Made by a program: the position numbers and the translations under genes. The notes beneath the pieces were generated by a model. The model was not told where the DNA came from. It worked only from the letters and a program-made list of their open reading frames with translations, and did not search any database. A stretch of DNA of 64,000 nucleotides from an uncultured bacterium (GTDB lineage Bacteria; Calescibacteriota; Calescibacteriia; Calescibacteriales; Calescibacteriaceae): contig CALHPK010000009.1 in the NCBI GenBank assembly GCA_938036315.1, forward strand, positions 146,236 through 210,235, in the 5' to 3' direction. Each line of letters starts with the position of its first letter. Within the stretch, counting starts at the first letter, position 1. Below, in pieces: positions 20,377 through 30,192 of this stretch.

Positions 20377-21590
20377 AATGGGATAAATACTCCGATATAA
20401 TTTTTCTTACCTTAAGGTATTCAAAAGGAAGATCCGCCTTCCTCAGATTCATGTCACTCCTTTCAACAATAGGTATAACTATAGGAGTAGCAGCTCTTAT
20501 AGTGGTTCTTTCTGTTATGTCAGGAGTAAGAGAAGTTCTCCGAGATAAAATTCTTGGAATAACACCTCACATAATCGTTATGAAGTCAGGAGGTTCCATA
20601 GAAAACTGGGAAGAAGTAACTGAAAAGATAAGAGAACTAAAAAGAGAGATAAAGTGGGTTTTTCCGCTTCTTGTGGCTAATGCCATACTCAAAAAAGGAG
20701 AACTCACCTCTCCTGTTGTAATCCAGTGTATACCAGAAAAGTTCGTCTCCGATACTGAATTTAAAAAATTCATTAAAAATGGTGAAATATTCAGAGAAGA
20801 AAAAATAAATGTCGGAAAAGTCCTCTCAAAAAACCTTGCTCTTGACATAGGTGATGAAGTTACGATAATATCCCCTTACGGTGAAACAACCCTTTTTGGA
20901 TTTGTTCCAAACATTTTAACTTTAAAAGTGGGAGGAATAACCGAAGTTGGTATCTTTGACTGGGATTCTGTCTTTGTATTTATGGATTGGGGAAAATGTC
21001 AACAACTCTTTGATACACAAAACTGGGTATCTTCTATAGCAGTAATGCTTCAAAACCCAGATGAAGCTGAGCCAGTAGCGCACAAAATCACAACAGTACT
21101 AAAACACCCATTTTTTGCTATCCCCTGGACAAAAACTCAAAAAAATCTCTTCGCTGCACTAAAGCTTGAAAAACTTGGTATGACAACAATACTGGCACTT
21201 ATAATAATAGTAGCATCTTTCAATATACTATCAACGGTAAGCATTCTGGTTAAAGATAAGTCAAAAGATATAGCGGTAATGAAGGTGTTTGGAATCCCAA
21301 CTAAAAAAATAAGAAATATCTTTTTGGGAGTCGGAATGTGGATAGGAATAAAGGGGATCTTTTGGGGAACCATAATAGCCATCCTGTTAGTTGCCGTGAT
21401 ATCAAAATATGGTATCGTATCGCTTCCGGAGGATGTATACTTTATCTCGAACCTACCAGCGAAAATTGAGATTCAAAACATAGCTGTAAGCTGGGGAATA
21501 GCTATATTCGCTTCATTGATGGCCTCCTTTATACCTGCAGACAGAGCAACCAAGAGAGAACCATTTGAGATCTTGAGAAAAGAAGTATGA
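20373..21590 (+). CDS. LolC/LolE-type lipoprotein-releasing ABC transporter permease
   Basis: RYSKGRSAFLRFMSLLSTIGITIGVAALIVVLSVMSGVREVLRDKILGITPHI; four TM segments; C-terminal LPAKIEIQNIAVSWGIAIFASLMASFIPADRATKREPFEILRKE. Confidence 0.88.
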   Translation: MKWDKYSDIIFLTLRYSKGRSAFLRFMSLLSTIGITIGVAALIVVLSVMSGVREVLRDKILGITPHIIVMKSGGSIENWEEVTEKIRELKREIKWVFPLLVANAILKKGELTSPVVIQCIPEKFVSDTEFKKFIKNGEIFREEKINVGKVLSKNLALDIGDEVTIISPYGETTLFGFVPNILTLKVGGITEVGIFDWDSVFVFMDWGKCQQLFDTQNWVSSIAVMLQNPDEAEPVAHKITTVLKHPFFAIPWTKTQKNLFAALKLEKLGMTTILALIIIVASFNILSTVSILVKDKSKDIAVMKVFGIPTKKIRNIFLGVGMWIGIKGIFWGTIIAILLVAVISKYGIVSLPEDVYFISNLPAKIEIQNIAVSWGIAIFASLMASFIPADRATKREPFEILRKEV

Positions 21591-22748
21591 TCAGATTTTT
21601 CTGTAAAATTTCATTATAAAAAATGGTATGCACAGAGCAAGATACAAAAATGAAATTTCCTCCCTTATATGCTCTATGAAGAACTGAATAAAAAACAAAG
21701 AAGCAAGAGATAGCGCTTCTGCTAGAGAAAATTTTCTGTCATAAATGATAAAAAAAGCAAATAGAGACTGGGATGCAGTAAGAAATACCTCCCACTGCTG
21801 GCGGTGATCCATAGGCATACCAGAAAAAACATTCGGTACAGCATGAATAAATTTTGATATTGAAAAAGCAACGGGAATTGTAGCGATAAGTAGTGTCCAC
21901 TGATTCACCTTAGAGGAAATCAAAGCCCGTAAGGCATCAGAGCCTCTACCCATTACAGCCCATATCAACGTAACGACAAACTCTGGAGATTCTGAAGCTA
22001 AAGGAGCTATCCACTGAATAAGTAGGAATTCGCTTATTTCCAATTTTCTACCTATATGTATCAGTGACTCAGCAAACGGTTCTGCAGAAAAGAGTATACC
22101 TATACCTGCCCAGACGAACATAAATACAATCAACGTAATAGATATTCTTTTCGGCAATCTAACTATAGTTTTGACAGGTTCAAACTCCTCCTCTAGCTCT
22201 TCCTTCATTTCTTTTGAGGCGCGATAAATATACACAGCAAATAAAACACCAAGCAATGCAGTGTCAAGTAAACTTATTGATTTCTTGAAGAATATATTGA
22301 AACTCCATAATGTAGCAGCCAAAAGCACAAATAAATCACTCTGAATACTTTCCTCAAACTCAATGAACTCTCTTAATCTAACTTTTTTCACTCGTATAAG
22401 ATATACAACAAGAATTGCTGGCCATCCAACTCCGATGAGCAACCTATTAGCTCCGGTCATATTTGCAACCGCATAATGAGTGTACTCGGGATCAATCCCG
22501 GCTTTATACGATAAATAAATATCCACAGCGTATTCTGGAAGGACCGCAAGCAACGCTACAAAAGATATAGCAAGAGCCCCAGATATATACTTCCTTGAAG
22601 AATCTGAAGCCCATGTCAAAATAAAACCGCTCGAAACAATACACAAAGCCGATGAAAATGCCTGAACATAGTCATTGTGAGGAATACCTGCAAACCTAAT
22701 CACTAACCATGGAACTGTACCACCAAAAGCTAAAAGTAAATACAACAT
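21591..22748 (-). CDS. Sodium/calcium exchanger family membrane protein
   Basis: Two alpha-repeat-like motifs: SFVALLAVLPEYAVDIYLS...ANMTGANRLLIGVGWPAI and IQWIAPLASESPEFVVTLIWA...ISSKVNQWTLLIATIPVAFS. Confidence 0.85.
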   Translation of the reverse strand: MLYLLLAFGGTVPWLVIRFAGIPHNDYVQAFSSALCIVSSGFILTWASDSSRKYISGALAISFVALLAVLPEYAVDIYLSYKAGIDPEYTHYAVANMTGANRLLIGVGWPAILVVYLIRVKKVRLREFIEFEESIQSDLFVLLAATLWSFNIFFKKSISLLDTALLGVLFAVYIYRASKEMKEELEEEFEPVKTIVRLPKRISITLIVFMFVWAGIGILFSAEPFAESLIHIGRKLEISEFLLIQWIAPLASESPEFVVTLIWAVMGRGSDALRALISSKVNQWTLLIATIPVAFSISKFIHAVPNVFSGMPMDHRQQWEVFLTASQSLFAFFIIYDRKFSLAEALSLASLFFIQFFIEHIREEISFLYLALCIPFFIMKFYRKI

Positions 22749-22823
22749 CGGCTAAATCATTTCTGAATTTACACACAAAAACATAGTTAACAATTTTCCT
22801 GAAAATTTTAAGAACCAAAACCG

Positions 22824-24431
22824 TCATTTCTTATCATTTATAAACTTGAATTCATACCTTCTGAACGAGAATACGTACACATCCTGTCCATAAAGGAGAA
22901 ATAACTTGTCCCCAAGAAAAACCGCAGAGCAATCCGATGAAATGTAAGGAAACTTAAACTCCTGATCTCTAAAAGTAGGCTTTAACCCAACAAGAACATC
23001 CTTCTGACCATCATAAAAAATGCCGATCATACCAGAAAATTCTATCTCACCTCTTCTGAACCTTCCAACAATAAAGTATTTAGTTATGCTTAGCTCATCC
23101 TCAACCAAAACTACTTTCCCCTTGTAAAGATATCTCTGCTTGAGCTGAACCTCTTTGACATTTTCTATATCCTGAAGTGGAAGTTCCTCTTCTCGATCAC
23201 CTTCTTTCTCTTCTTTCAGGTAAATAATTTTTGTTGTCCCCTCCGCCTCGCATGAATTTACAATTGATAATAATCTCCCGGAGAAGACCTGATAACCGCT
23301 CCAAGTTGCTTTCTCTCCGATTCTGAGAGAAAAAAGATCAGCAGTTGGAGAACCAAACTCTTCAGATCTTCTCCCCCCAAAAATTAAAATCTCCCTTTGC
23401 TCTCTAGGAAAAACCGCAACCGCAGGGCTTACGACTGCAATAGGAGTTGTTGTTCCCTCAGTGTAAATCACATCCCAAATTAATCTATCACCCTGAACTT
23501 TAAATGTTGCAATACTTTCCAACCCTACTCTTGCATACTTTTTTGAGTTGACAGCAACATCTAAATTTTGATCAAAATACTTTACCCCTCCGACTATAGC
23601 AAACCCATCCCCAAATTTAACTATCTTATGCCCCAGAATACCGTATCCGAAAAATCCGTTGGGACCAAAAGGGACTAAATTCCCCTCATTTTTTAAAATT
23701 GCCACCTTACCATCTCTGTATACCGCTATGATTTGATCTGCAAGTCTTCCTTCAATATGACCGCCTATTGAGATAAATTTTTCTCCATCCCATACTACCC
23801 TACTTCCGGAGATCTTTGGAATATTCGGATTTATATTAGTGAGGACGTAAGTATTCCCCTTAATTTCAAGGCTTTTCAGACCTGGGAAAAGTATATATAA
23901 TTTCTCTCCATCTCCCGCCAGTGCAGATGTATCAACTCCAAGTTCTATCCTTCCTTCGACACTCCCAGATGTGCCCGGAACATCGGATGTGATAACCTCT
24001 ACAACATTTGAGACATTTGAAAAATTTCCGGCTTTGTCGTAAACCCGCAAAGCGGCATAATACCTTGTTTTAGGTTCAAGATTTTTTACAAAAAAGCTAA
24101 CCCTGCTCCCGGCTGATTTAACATCTGGAACATCAGCAACTGGAATTCCCAAAAATTCAAAATTCCTCTCAGGAGCCTCAGCGAAAGCTGGATTTTCAGA
24201 ATATCTAATCTCATATCTGAACGGCGTTCCAAAATAAAGATCATCTCCGGGTGATGTGAACTGAATTTCAAAACCAAAATAGTCAGAGTTAACTACCTGA
24301 AGATCTGTGACATTACCAGGAGGAATTCTATCTTCCTGTTGGACTCCGGCACAGAAAATTCCCACTACTAAAAGGAATATAGAGAAGGCAAGAAAAATCA
24401 ATAATCTATTCATTAATGTCATTATATTCAT
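22824..24431 (-). CDS. Secreted/lipoprotein-like protein with fibronectin type III-like domain and beta-rich (propeller-like) body
   Basis: Signal segment LLIFLAFSIFLLVVGIFCAGVQQ; DRIPPGNVTDLQVVNSD...FRYEIRYSENP...LEPKTRYYAALRVYDKAGNFSNVSNVVEVIT. Confidence 0.7.
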   Translation of the reverse strand: MNIMTLMNRLLIFLAFSIFLLVVGIFCAGVQQEDRIPPGNVTDLQVVNSDYFGFEIQFTSPGDDLYFGTPFRYEIRYSENPAFAEAPERNFEFLGIPVADVPDVKSAGSRVSFFVKNLEPKTRYYAALRVYDKAGNFSNVSNVVEVITSDVPGTSGSVEGRIELGVDTSALAGDGEKLYILFPGLKSLEIKGNTYVLTNINPNIPKISGSRVVWDGEKFISIGGHIEGRLADQIIAVYRDGKVAILKNEGNLVPFGPNGFFGYGILGHKIVKFGDGFAIVGGVKYFDQNLDVAVNSKKYARVGLESIATFKVQGDRLIWDVIYTEGTTTPIAVVSPAVAVFPREQREILIFGGRRSEEFGSPTADLFSLRIGEKATWSGYQVFSGRLLSIVNSCEAEGTTKIIYLKEEKEGDREEELPLQDIENVKEVQLKQRYLYKGKVVLVEDELSITKYFIVGRFRRGEIEFSGMIGIFYDGQKDVLVGLKPTFRDQEFKFPYISSDCSAVFLGDKLFLLYGQDVYVFSFRRYEFKFINDKK

Positions 24432-24536
24432 ATATATATTGCTATTGCAGACTTCGTAACCCAGATGATTCCCTTTTTGATAAAAAATTAGTCAGAATCT
24501 CTGAATTTTGCTTTACCATAAAATAAATTTTCAGAT

Positions 24537-25292
24537 ATGAATGACGGGCAAACTCAACCTGAAAAAATCATCTTCGTAGCACACGGTAGCCCAAAAAAAA
24601 TTAACCATGACGATTTTTTCTCTTTTTTCAATAAACTGAAAACACATTTTCCTACCTCTGAATTTTGCTTTATAGAGCATGGCGAACCAAATTTCAAGGA
24701 TAAATTTACAGAAATTGAAAAAAATGAATCTCTCACAAAAGTTATAGTGCAACCACTTTTACTTTTCAGAGCTGGTCACCTTGCAGATATTGAAAAGCAT
24801 ATCCCATCACAAAAATTTGAAGTAAAAAAAGCGATATCAGAGGCGGATGATTTTCCAGATTTCTACGCTGGATGTCTACTTGATTGGATCAGAACAAAAA
24901 ATATAGATTCAGATAACCCTCTATTTATTTTTGTTGGAAGAGGTAGCTCAAATCAAACTGCAAACTCTGAGTTTTACAAAATCTGTCGTCTTGTATGGGA
25001 GAAGATAAAGAAAGGATATATTATGATAGCTTTCGCAGAGGTGACGCGCCCATCCGTTCAAGAAGTGCTCACAAACACTATAACTGATAATTTTGAGAAA
25101 ATCTTCATAGTACCTGTTATTCTGTTCAGAGGGTATGTTATCGAAAAAATAACAAAAGATATTTCAGATTTTATTCAGAAGAGGAAGCCCAGAATCTATA
25201 TAGCTCCACCAGTAGCAAGAATCTCTGAGGAAAAGTTTTCCACCTGGATTGCAAATTCAATAAAGCAAACACCTCGTCACAAGTCCGCTTAG
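24537..25292 (+). CDS. cbiX: Sirohydrochlorin cobaltochelatase-like protein (CbiX, two-half form)
   Basis: IFVAHGSPKK, LLLFRAGHLADIEKHI, second half FVGRGSSNQTANSEFYKICRLVWE, FAEVTRPSVQEVL. Confidence 0.85.
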   Translation: MNDGQTQPEKIIFVAHGSPKKINHDDFFSFFNKLKTHFPTSEFCFIEHGEPNFKDKFTEIEKNESLTKVIVQPLLLFRAGHLADIEKHIPSQKFEVKKAISEADDFPDFYAGCLLDWIRTKNIDSDNPLFIFVGRGSSNQTANSEFYKICRLVWEKIKKGYIMIAFAEVTRPSVQEVLTNTITDNFEKIFIVPVILFRGYVIEKITKDISDFIQKRKPRIYIAPPVARISEEKFSTWIANSIKQTPRHKSA

Positions 25293-25295
25293 GTG

Positions 25296-25362
25296 TAATA
25301 GAATCTCATAATAGAATCCCACAGATGCTGTCTTGCTCATAGATGCTGTTTTGTGTCCCATC
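25296..25362. repeat. Adjacent short tandem duplications in intergenic DNA after cbiX
   Basis: TAATAGAATCTCA/TAATAGAATCCCA (25296-25321) followed by AGATGCTGTCTTG/AGATGCTGTTTTG repeated at 18-bp spacing (25323, 25341). Confidence 0.7.
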
Positions 25363-25530
25363 AGCATCGTAACTAATCATCTATCCTACCTATAACATTA
25401 TAAAGCCCAAACTTAGATCCCCTTGATTTTGTTCCGTTTATCCGTTTATAATATATTTCTGATTCACTAATGCGGTTATAAGAAAAATTCTGGAGATGCC
25501 CTTACCGAGATCATTGATCTACTCAGGTAC

Positions 25531-26634
25531 TCATTCATATATGAATGTTTTCAATTCATAGTCAAGAGGAGTTCTTGCTCCGAACTCTGTGTGGAATGTT
25601 CCAGGACAGTTAAGTCTCAATCTTTTTCCGTTAAGCTCAAACTCAATGATACTACTTTCAATTTCACTATTATGGCAAAATGCAAGATCCCCATCTGGAT
25701 CAGTATAAGTTGCCATAATGAAGTTCCCAGGATCACCCTCCATTCTCATAAAAAAGTTCATATATTTTGACTTCAATTCCCAGAGGGACTTTTCTTTTGA
25801 GAACTCCCAACTTTCACTATTGGTGATAATGTTTTTAAAATCGTTGAACTTGATTAATCTCCCTTTATATTTCAGATAAAACAGACTGATTGGTGGGAGC
25901 TGAAGTGGTCCTCTTTTTACTACTACTGTTAGCCCTTCAAAAAATGTATCCTCGAGGAGTTCTCCGTTTTCGTCATAAATTGAGTTGCAGTGTCCCCATA
26001 CCCATTTGTAAGCATGTTTTTTACCCCATATGTGAGTTTGATACCCTCTACCACTAAGCGGAGATATATCGCATATGATCTCTCCTGTATCTATATTTTT
26101 AAGCTTTATGTATCCTGTGAATTTTAAATCTGGATTTGGCGAGAGAACCGAAGTTTCTATTGGGAGGTAGTATGCGGCATCTGGTAAGTGTTTGAGGATA
26201 TAATTATTAGGAGAGAACTCGAGTTTCCACTCTGCCTTCACGTTTTTGACAACTATGGAGCCTGAACAGTGTCCTTCTCCGAGTTCGTTTTTCTCTCCGA
26301 TTCTTATGATGAACTCTTTACTGTCGCATCTAAATTCGCTGAGCGGAAATTTTCTGCAGAGCCCTAAGGGAGGTTGCCCCTTTTTGAATATGCTAATCCA
26401 CACACCAGCCCAGTCGTTGAAACCATCCTCAGCCACATTTATTGTATACCTTATCCAGAACCCATATTCCTGGGCATTTCCCGTGATATACCAGACTTCA
26501 TAGTGTCCTCTGGACTTTCCTGCCCACCTTGGTAAATTCTCTATAACCGATACATTACTTTTCTTTTTTTTACTGCTTGCAAGTTGCATCAATTTGAAAA
26601 TTAGCGACCGCATTTTTGATGAAAGATTTAGCAA
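25531..26634 (-). CDS. CrtC/AttH lipocalin-like (tocopherol-cyclase-like) protein
   Basis: GHYEVWYITGNAQEYGFWIRYTINV..., SPLSGRGYQTHIWGKKHAYKWVWGHCNSI, beta-rich throughout; resembles CrtC-type lipocalin proteins. Confidence 0.5.
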   Translation of the reverse strand: MLNLSSKMRSLIFKLMQLASSKKKKSNVSVIENLPRWAGKSRGHYEVWYITGNAQEYGFWIRYTINVAEDGFNDWAGVWISIFKKGQPPLGLCRKFPLSEFRCDSKEFIIRIGEKNELGEGHCSGSIVVKNVKAEWKLEFSPNNYILKHLPDAAYYLPIETSVLSPNPDLKFTGYIKLKNIDTGEIICDISPLSGRGYQTHIWGKKHAYKWVWGHCNSIYDENGELLEDTFFEGLTVVVKRGPLQLPPISLFYLKYKGRLIKFNDFKNIITNSESWEFSKEKSLWELKSKYMNFFMRMEGDPGNFIMATYTDPDGDLAFCHNSEIESSIIEFELNGKRLRLNCPGTFHTEFGARTPLDYELKTFIYE

Positions 26635-26644
26635 AAAATATTAT

Positions 26645-29600
26645 TTATGCAAAAAATTTAAGTAATTTTGTATCGAACGAAGGATATTTGCTTAGTATAG
26701 CGTTTAGCTCTGTTTCCATATTCTCCTCCTCTTCTTTATACATCAAGAAATCTATTTTTGTATTTGAAACTATTTTGAGCATATTCAGAAGAGCGATTAT
26801 CTTTTCTATGTCCTTTTTTGCCTGATCCAGAACTGCCTTACCTTCCCTTTTTGCCTCATCTACTATCCCATCTATAAGGAGAAGTTGACTCCGTGCGATT
26901 TTATATTCAAAATCATCCTTAACAGGCTCAGCTTTCTGAAGGTATTGTTTGGCTTTATCGTAATTTTTCTTCCCTAAGTATGCCAAAGCATATAAAAGAT
27001 TGAATCTTGCCATCTTTGATTCCACAGGATTTTCTCTGACAAGCTCGTCCAGCGTATCTAATGCTGATTCATAGTTCCCAAGGAAGATATCTATAAGAGC
27101 ATACGTGCTGAGCGATTCTATAAGACTGTATTTATCGCCTATCTTTCTGAAAATTTCTATTGCTGACTTTGCCATCTCCTGTGATTCACTAAATTTTCCA
27201 GTTTCGAACAAAATTTGCGCCATATTGATCATAGCTATGGCTTCACCTCTGGTATCAGAGATAGTTTTTGCCATTTCAAGATACTCTTTCATATATGTAA
27301 GTGAAACTTCCAGATCTCCTAAAGCATAAAGCACAGCAGCATAATTTGATATAGCCACACCTTTCAACCTCAGGTTATTTATTTTTTGCGTTACCTCATA
27401 AAACATGGAAAAGAAGCCCCTTGCTTTTTGGTAATCTCCAAGTGAGAAATAACATCTACCTATAGCATTTGCTGCATCTGCATATATTTCTGGATAAATT
27501 TTTTTAATCTCATCTGATGCAAGAGATAGGGCTTTCTCGCCAAACTTTATCCCATCCTTTGGTTCGCCTTTTTCCACAAATAGATGGCACATCAGAGTTA
27601 ATGCTTTCACCAATTCTGCTCTAAATTGTATGTCATCTTCTTTAGTTGACTCCTCTATTATCTGCTCATATATTTTCTGAGCTGACGAAAAGTTCCCGAG
27701 AATTTGTTCACAATCCCCAACCCATCTTTTAGCTCTGATCAGATCTATCTTTCTTTCTGCACAGCTTACAGCTCTGTTGAAAATCTCACATGCTTTCCCT
27801 ATTTCTCCAATATTGTATAAAAGTCCCCCGTAATCCATAAGTACTCCATATAGTTTCTGAGGGTCGGTTAATTCTGTCTTTGATTTAGAAAGGTTCTGAA
27901 GAGCTTTTTCAAATAAGCTCTTTGAAAGAGGGATATTAAGCTTTGATTTTGCAATTCTTGCAGCTTCTGAATAAGCTTCAAAAGCTGATAGAAATTTTTC
28001 TGATCTTTCTGCTTGGAATCCAGCTGCGGATAAAAACTTTATATCATCTCCTGAAATTTCAGCCGTGACGTTGTAAAGTTTGGAGTGCAATTCAAGCTTC
28101 TTGCTCTTCAAGAGCATATCATATAAAACTTCTTTGAATATTTTCTGCCTTAAGTTGATGATTTCTCCATCATCAACTATTATATTTTTATCTTCAAGAT
28201 CTTTCAGAATTCTTCCTAATTCTATTCTCTCTTTTTCGAAAAATCTGATCAGAATTTCTTTGTAAGGAATTTCAAGGCAGGATATAACCTGTAAAACATA
28301 CTTTGAAAGTTCTGGGAGAGAGTCTATAATAGATAGAGCAATCTGCCTTGCACCTATAGCTTTGGGTATGGCTGATGTATCCTTTATTCTGGCTTTACCA
28401 TCTTCTATTGTTATAGCTCCTTTTTCCTTAAGCAAGTTCACAAACTCAAAAATGAACAACGGGTTACCTTCAGTTTTCTCCCATATAAACTCAAGTGTTC
28501 CGCGCTCAATTTCTGCTCCCTCATCCAGAATATATCTAACAAATTTCTCAGTTTTCTCCAAATCAAGGCTCTCAAGCTTGACTATCTCCCAATCACTAAA
28601 TTTTTTCAAGTCTATACCAGCGTAAGACAAACCAATTATTACAGAAAAATTTGGCCTTCTCAAAGGTAGATTAATAAAGAACTTCTGAGAATAATTATCT
28701 ATACTGTCAAAGTCATCTATTGCTATTATTTTGCTATGATGGATCTTTGATAATATCCCATATATAGCCTCCTCTATTTTATCTTCAAGAACATCGGGGG
28801 ACAGATACCTAAGCGGAGAATCAGGGAAAATAACCCCGAATATATAACCAAGAAGATGATAAGAAATACTTAATTTTTCGGATAGGTTTATGATATCTCT
28901 TTCAAGCGAAGTTGAGTGCACGGGGATTAACCTTTTAATCGTGCTATATGGTTCATCTTTTGAGCCCTTTGTAGCTTTTACTACCCCGTCTACCTCCTGA
29001 GATATGAATTCGATAAAGCTCGAGATTCCCATACCCGGATCTCCAACTACTACGACAAAATTAGGATGTGGTCTCGAAAGGATTTCTTTTGTTTGCTCTA
29101 TTTCCTCATCCCTTCCAATGAGAACTTTGACTTGTTTCTTCCCCTTGATTTGAAAAATTCTTACAGGCTTTTCCTTACCTTTGAGTTTTATATCCCCCCA
29201 CGGTAGAAAATCAAAAATATGGGATGTAAGAAGGTAAGTATTCTCATCAACCAAAAATTGCCAACTTTGCGATTCTTCCTCCAATCTTTTTGCTATATTC
29301 ACTGTATCTCCCATTGCTGTGTAGTCTCTTGGGTTATCAGAGATAGAACCGACTACAACCTCGCCCGTTGCAATACCTCCGTGTATAGATATATCTGAAT
29401 AATTCTGCCTTATAAACTCCGATATTTCCAAAGCTGTTTGGACTGCCCTTTTGGTGTCATCACCATAAGCTCGGGGAGCGCCAAACAGAGCCATAATTTC
29501 ATCTCCTATGAATTTATCCACATATCCACCGTTTTTTTGAACTATCTTAGCAAGATTATTAAGAACCTCTCCTATAAAGGCTCTCAGCTCCTCTGGGTCA

Positions 29601-29956
29601 AGCTTTTCCGATAGTGATGTGAATCCCGATATATCCGCAAAAAGTATAGATATTGGTCTTCTTTCACTTTCTAATTTCTGCCTCTCCCCAGATAGCTTTT
29701 CAACTTGCCTTTGTTTTTCGGGTTCCTGCTTTTGGAATTGCTCAAGTTCCCTTGCTTTATAAATCTCCTCTGTTGTGTACTGTTGGGCTTTCTCTACCTG
29801 CTCTGGTTTTTCTTCCTTTTCAGCATCGGATTTCTCAGCAGTAGTTGGTTTTGCTTCTTTTGGAGTAGAAGTAAGTTTGGTTCCACACTCACCGCAGAAT
29901 TTAAAATTTGGGGGATTCTCAAACCCACAGCTCGGACACTTTTTGGGCTCCTCCAT
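26645..29956 (-). CDS. Zinc-ribbon + class III nucleotidyl cyclase + AAA/NACHT-like ATPase + TPR protein (soluble adenylyl cyclase-like)
   Basis: CPSCGFENPPNFKFCGECG; cyclase ISILFADISGFTSLSEKLDPEELRAFIGEVLNNLAKIVQKNGGYVDKFIGDEIMALFGAP...DYTAMGDTVNIAKRLEEES; degenerate P-loop VVVVGDPGMGISSFIEF; Walker B-like KIIAIDDFDSID; C-terminal TPR repeats. Confidence 0.92.
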   Translation of the reverse strand: MEEPKKCPSCGFENPPNFKFCGECGTKLTSTPKEAKPTTAEKSDAEKEEKPEQVEKAQQYTTEEIYKARELEQFQKQEPEKQRQVEKLSGERQKLESERRPISILFADISGFTSLSEKLDPEELRAFIGEVLNNLAKIVQKNGGYVDKFIGDEIMALFGAPRAYGDDTKRAVQTALEISEFIRQNYSDISIHGGIATGEVVVGSISDNPRDYTAMGDTVNIAKRLEEESQSWQFLVDENTYLLTSHIFDFLPWGDIKLKGKEKPVRIFQIKGKKQVKVLIGRDEEIEQTKEILSRPHPNFVVVVGDPGMGISSFIEFISQEVDGVVKATKGSKDEPYSTIKRLIPVHSTSLERDIINLSEKLSISYHLLGYIFGVIFPDSPLRYLSPDVLEDKIEEAIYGILSKIHHSKIIAIDDFDSIDNYSQKFFINLPLRRPNFSVIIGLSYAGIDLKKFSDWEIVKLESLDLEKTEKFVRYILDEGAEIERGTLEFIWEKTEGNPLFIFEFVNLLKEKGAITIEDGKARIKDTSAIPKAIGARQIALSIIDSLPELSKYVLQVISCLEIPYKEILIRFFEKERIELGRILKDLEDKNIIVDDGEIINLRQKIFKEVLYDMLLKSKKLELHSKLYNVTAEISGDDIKFLSAAGFQAERSEKFLSAFEAYSEAARIAKSKLNIPLSKSLFEKALQNLSKSKTELTDPQKLYGVLMDYGGLLYNIGEIGKACEIFNRAVSCAERKIDLIRAKRWVGDCEQILGNFSSAQKIYEQIIEESTKEDDIQFRAELVKALTLMCHLFVEKGEPKDGIKFGEKALSLASDEIKKIYPEIYADAANAIGRCYFSLGDYQKARGFFSMFYEVTQKINNLRLKGVAISNYAAVLYALGDLEVSLTYMKEYLEMAKTISDTRGEAIAMINMAQILFETGKFSESQEMAKSAIEIFRKIGDKYSLIESLSTYALIDIFLGNYESALDTLDELVRENPVESKMARFNLLYALAYLGKKNYDKAKQYLQKAEPVKDDFEYKIARSQLLLIDGIVDEAKREGKAVLDQAKKDIEKIIALLNMLKIVSNTKIDFLMYKEEEENMETELNAILSKYPSFDTKLLKFFA

Positions 29957-30130
29957 CTTTTATGCAATTGCCGAAAATTGAGCAAAGTTTAAAGTTAAAA
30001 AGATTAACAGAAAAAAATAAAAATGTATAAAGTTGAGGGGAAGCAGTATTCAGGAAAATAAATTGTTAGAATATATTTGAGCAGAATTTTGTCTGAAAAT
30101 ATAACTTTGAAGAAAGGGGGGAACTGGGAT

Positions 30131-30187
30131 ATGAAGTGCAATTGGAGACCGGCGCCAGTGCCGAAAAAGAAAAAGGGCAAAAAATAG
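30131..30187 (+). CDS. Candidate small ORF, MKCNWRPAPVPKKKKGKK
   Basis: ATG AAG TGC AAT TGG AGA CCG GCG CCA GTG CCG AAA AAG AAA AAG GGC AAA AAA TAG, with AAAGGGGGGAACTGGG upstream; locally GC-richer than flanking DNA. Confidence 0.25.
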   Translation: MKCNWRPAPVPKKKKGKK

Positions 30188-30192
30188 AACAA

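Noticed and set aside
29653-29992. Short + strand hydrophobic ORFs
   Set aside because: Antisense to the zinc-ribbon/charged N-terminus of the cyclase protein.
30004-30192. Minus-strand 62-aa ORF MFYFLPFFFFGTG...
   Set aside because: Phe-rich AT-composition ORF, non-ATG start, no family resemblance; not supported as a gene.
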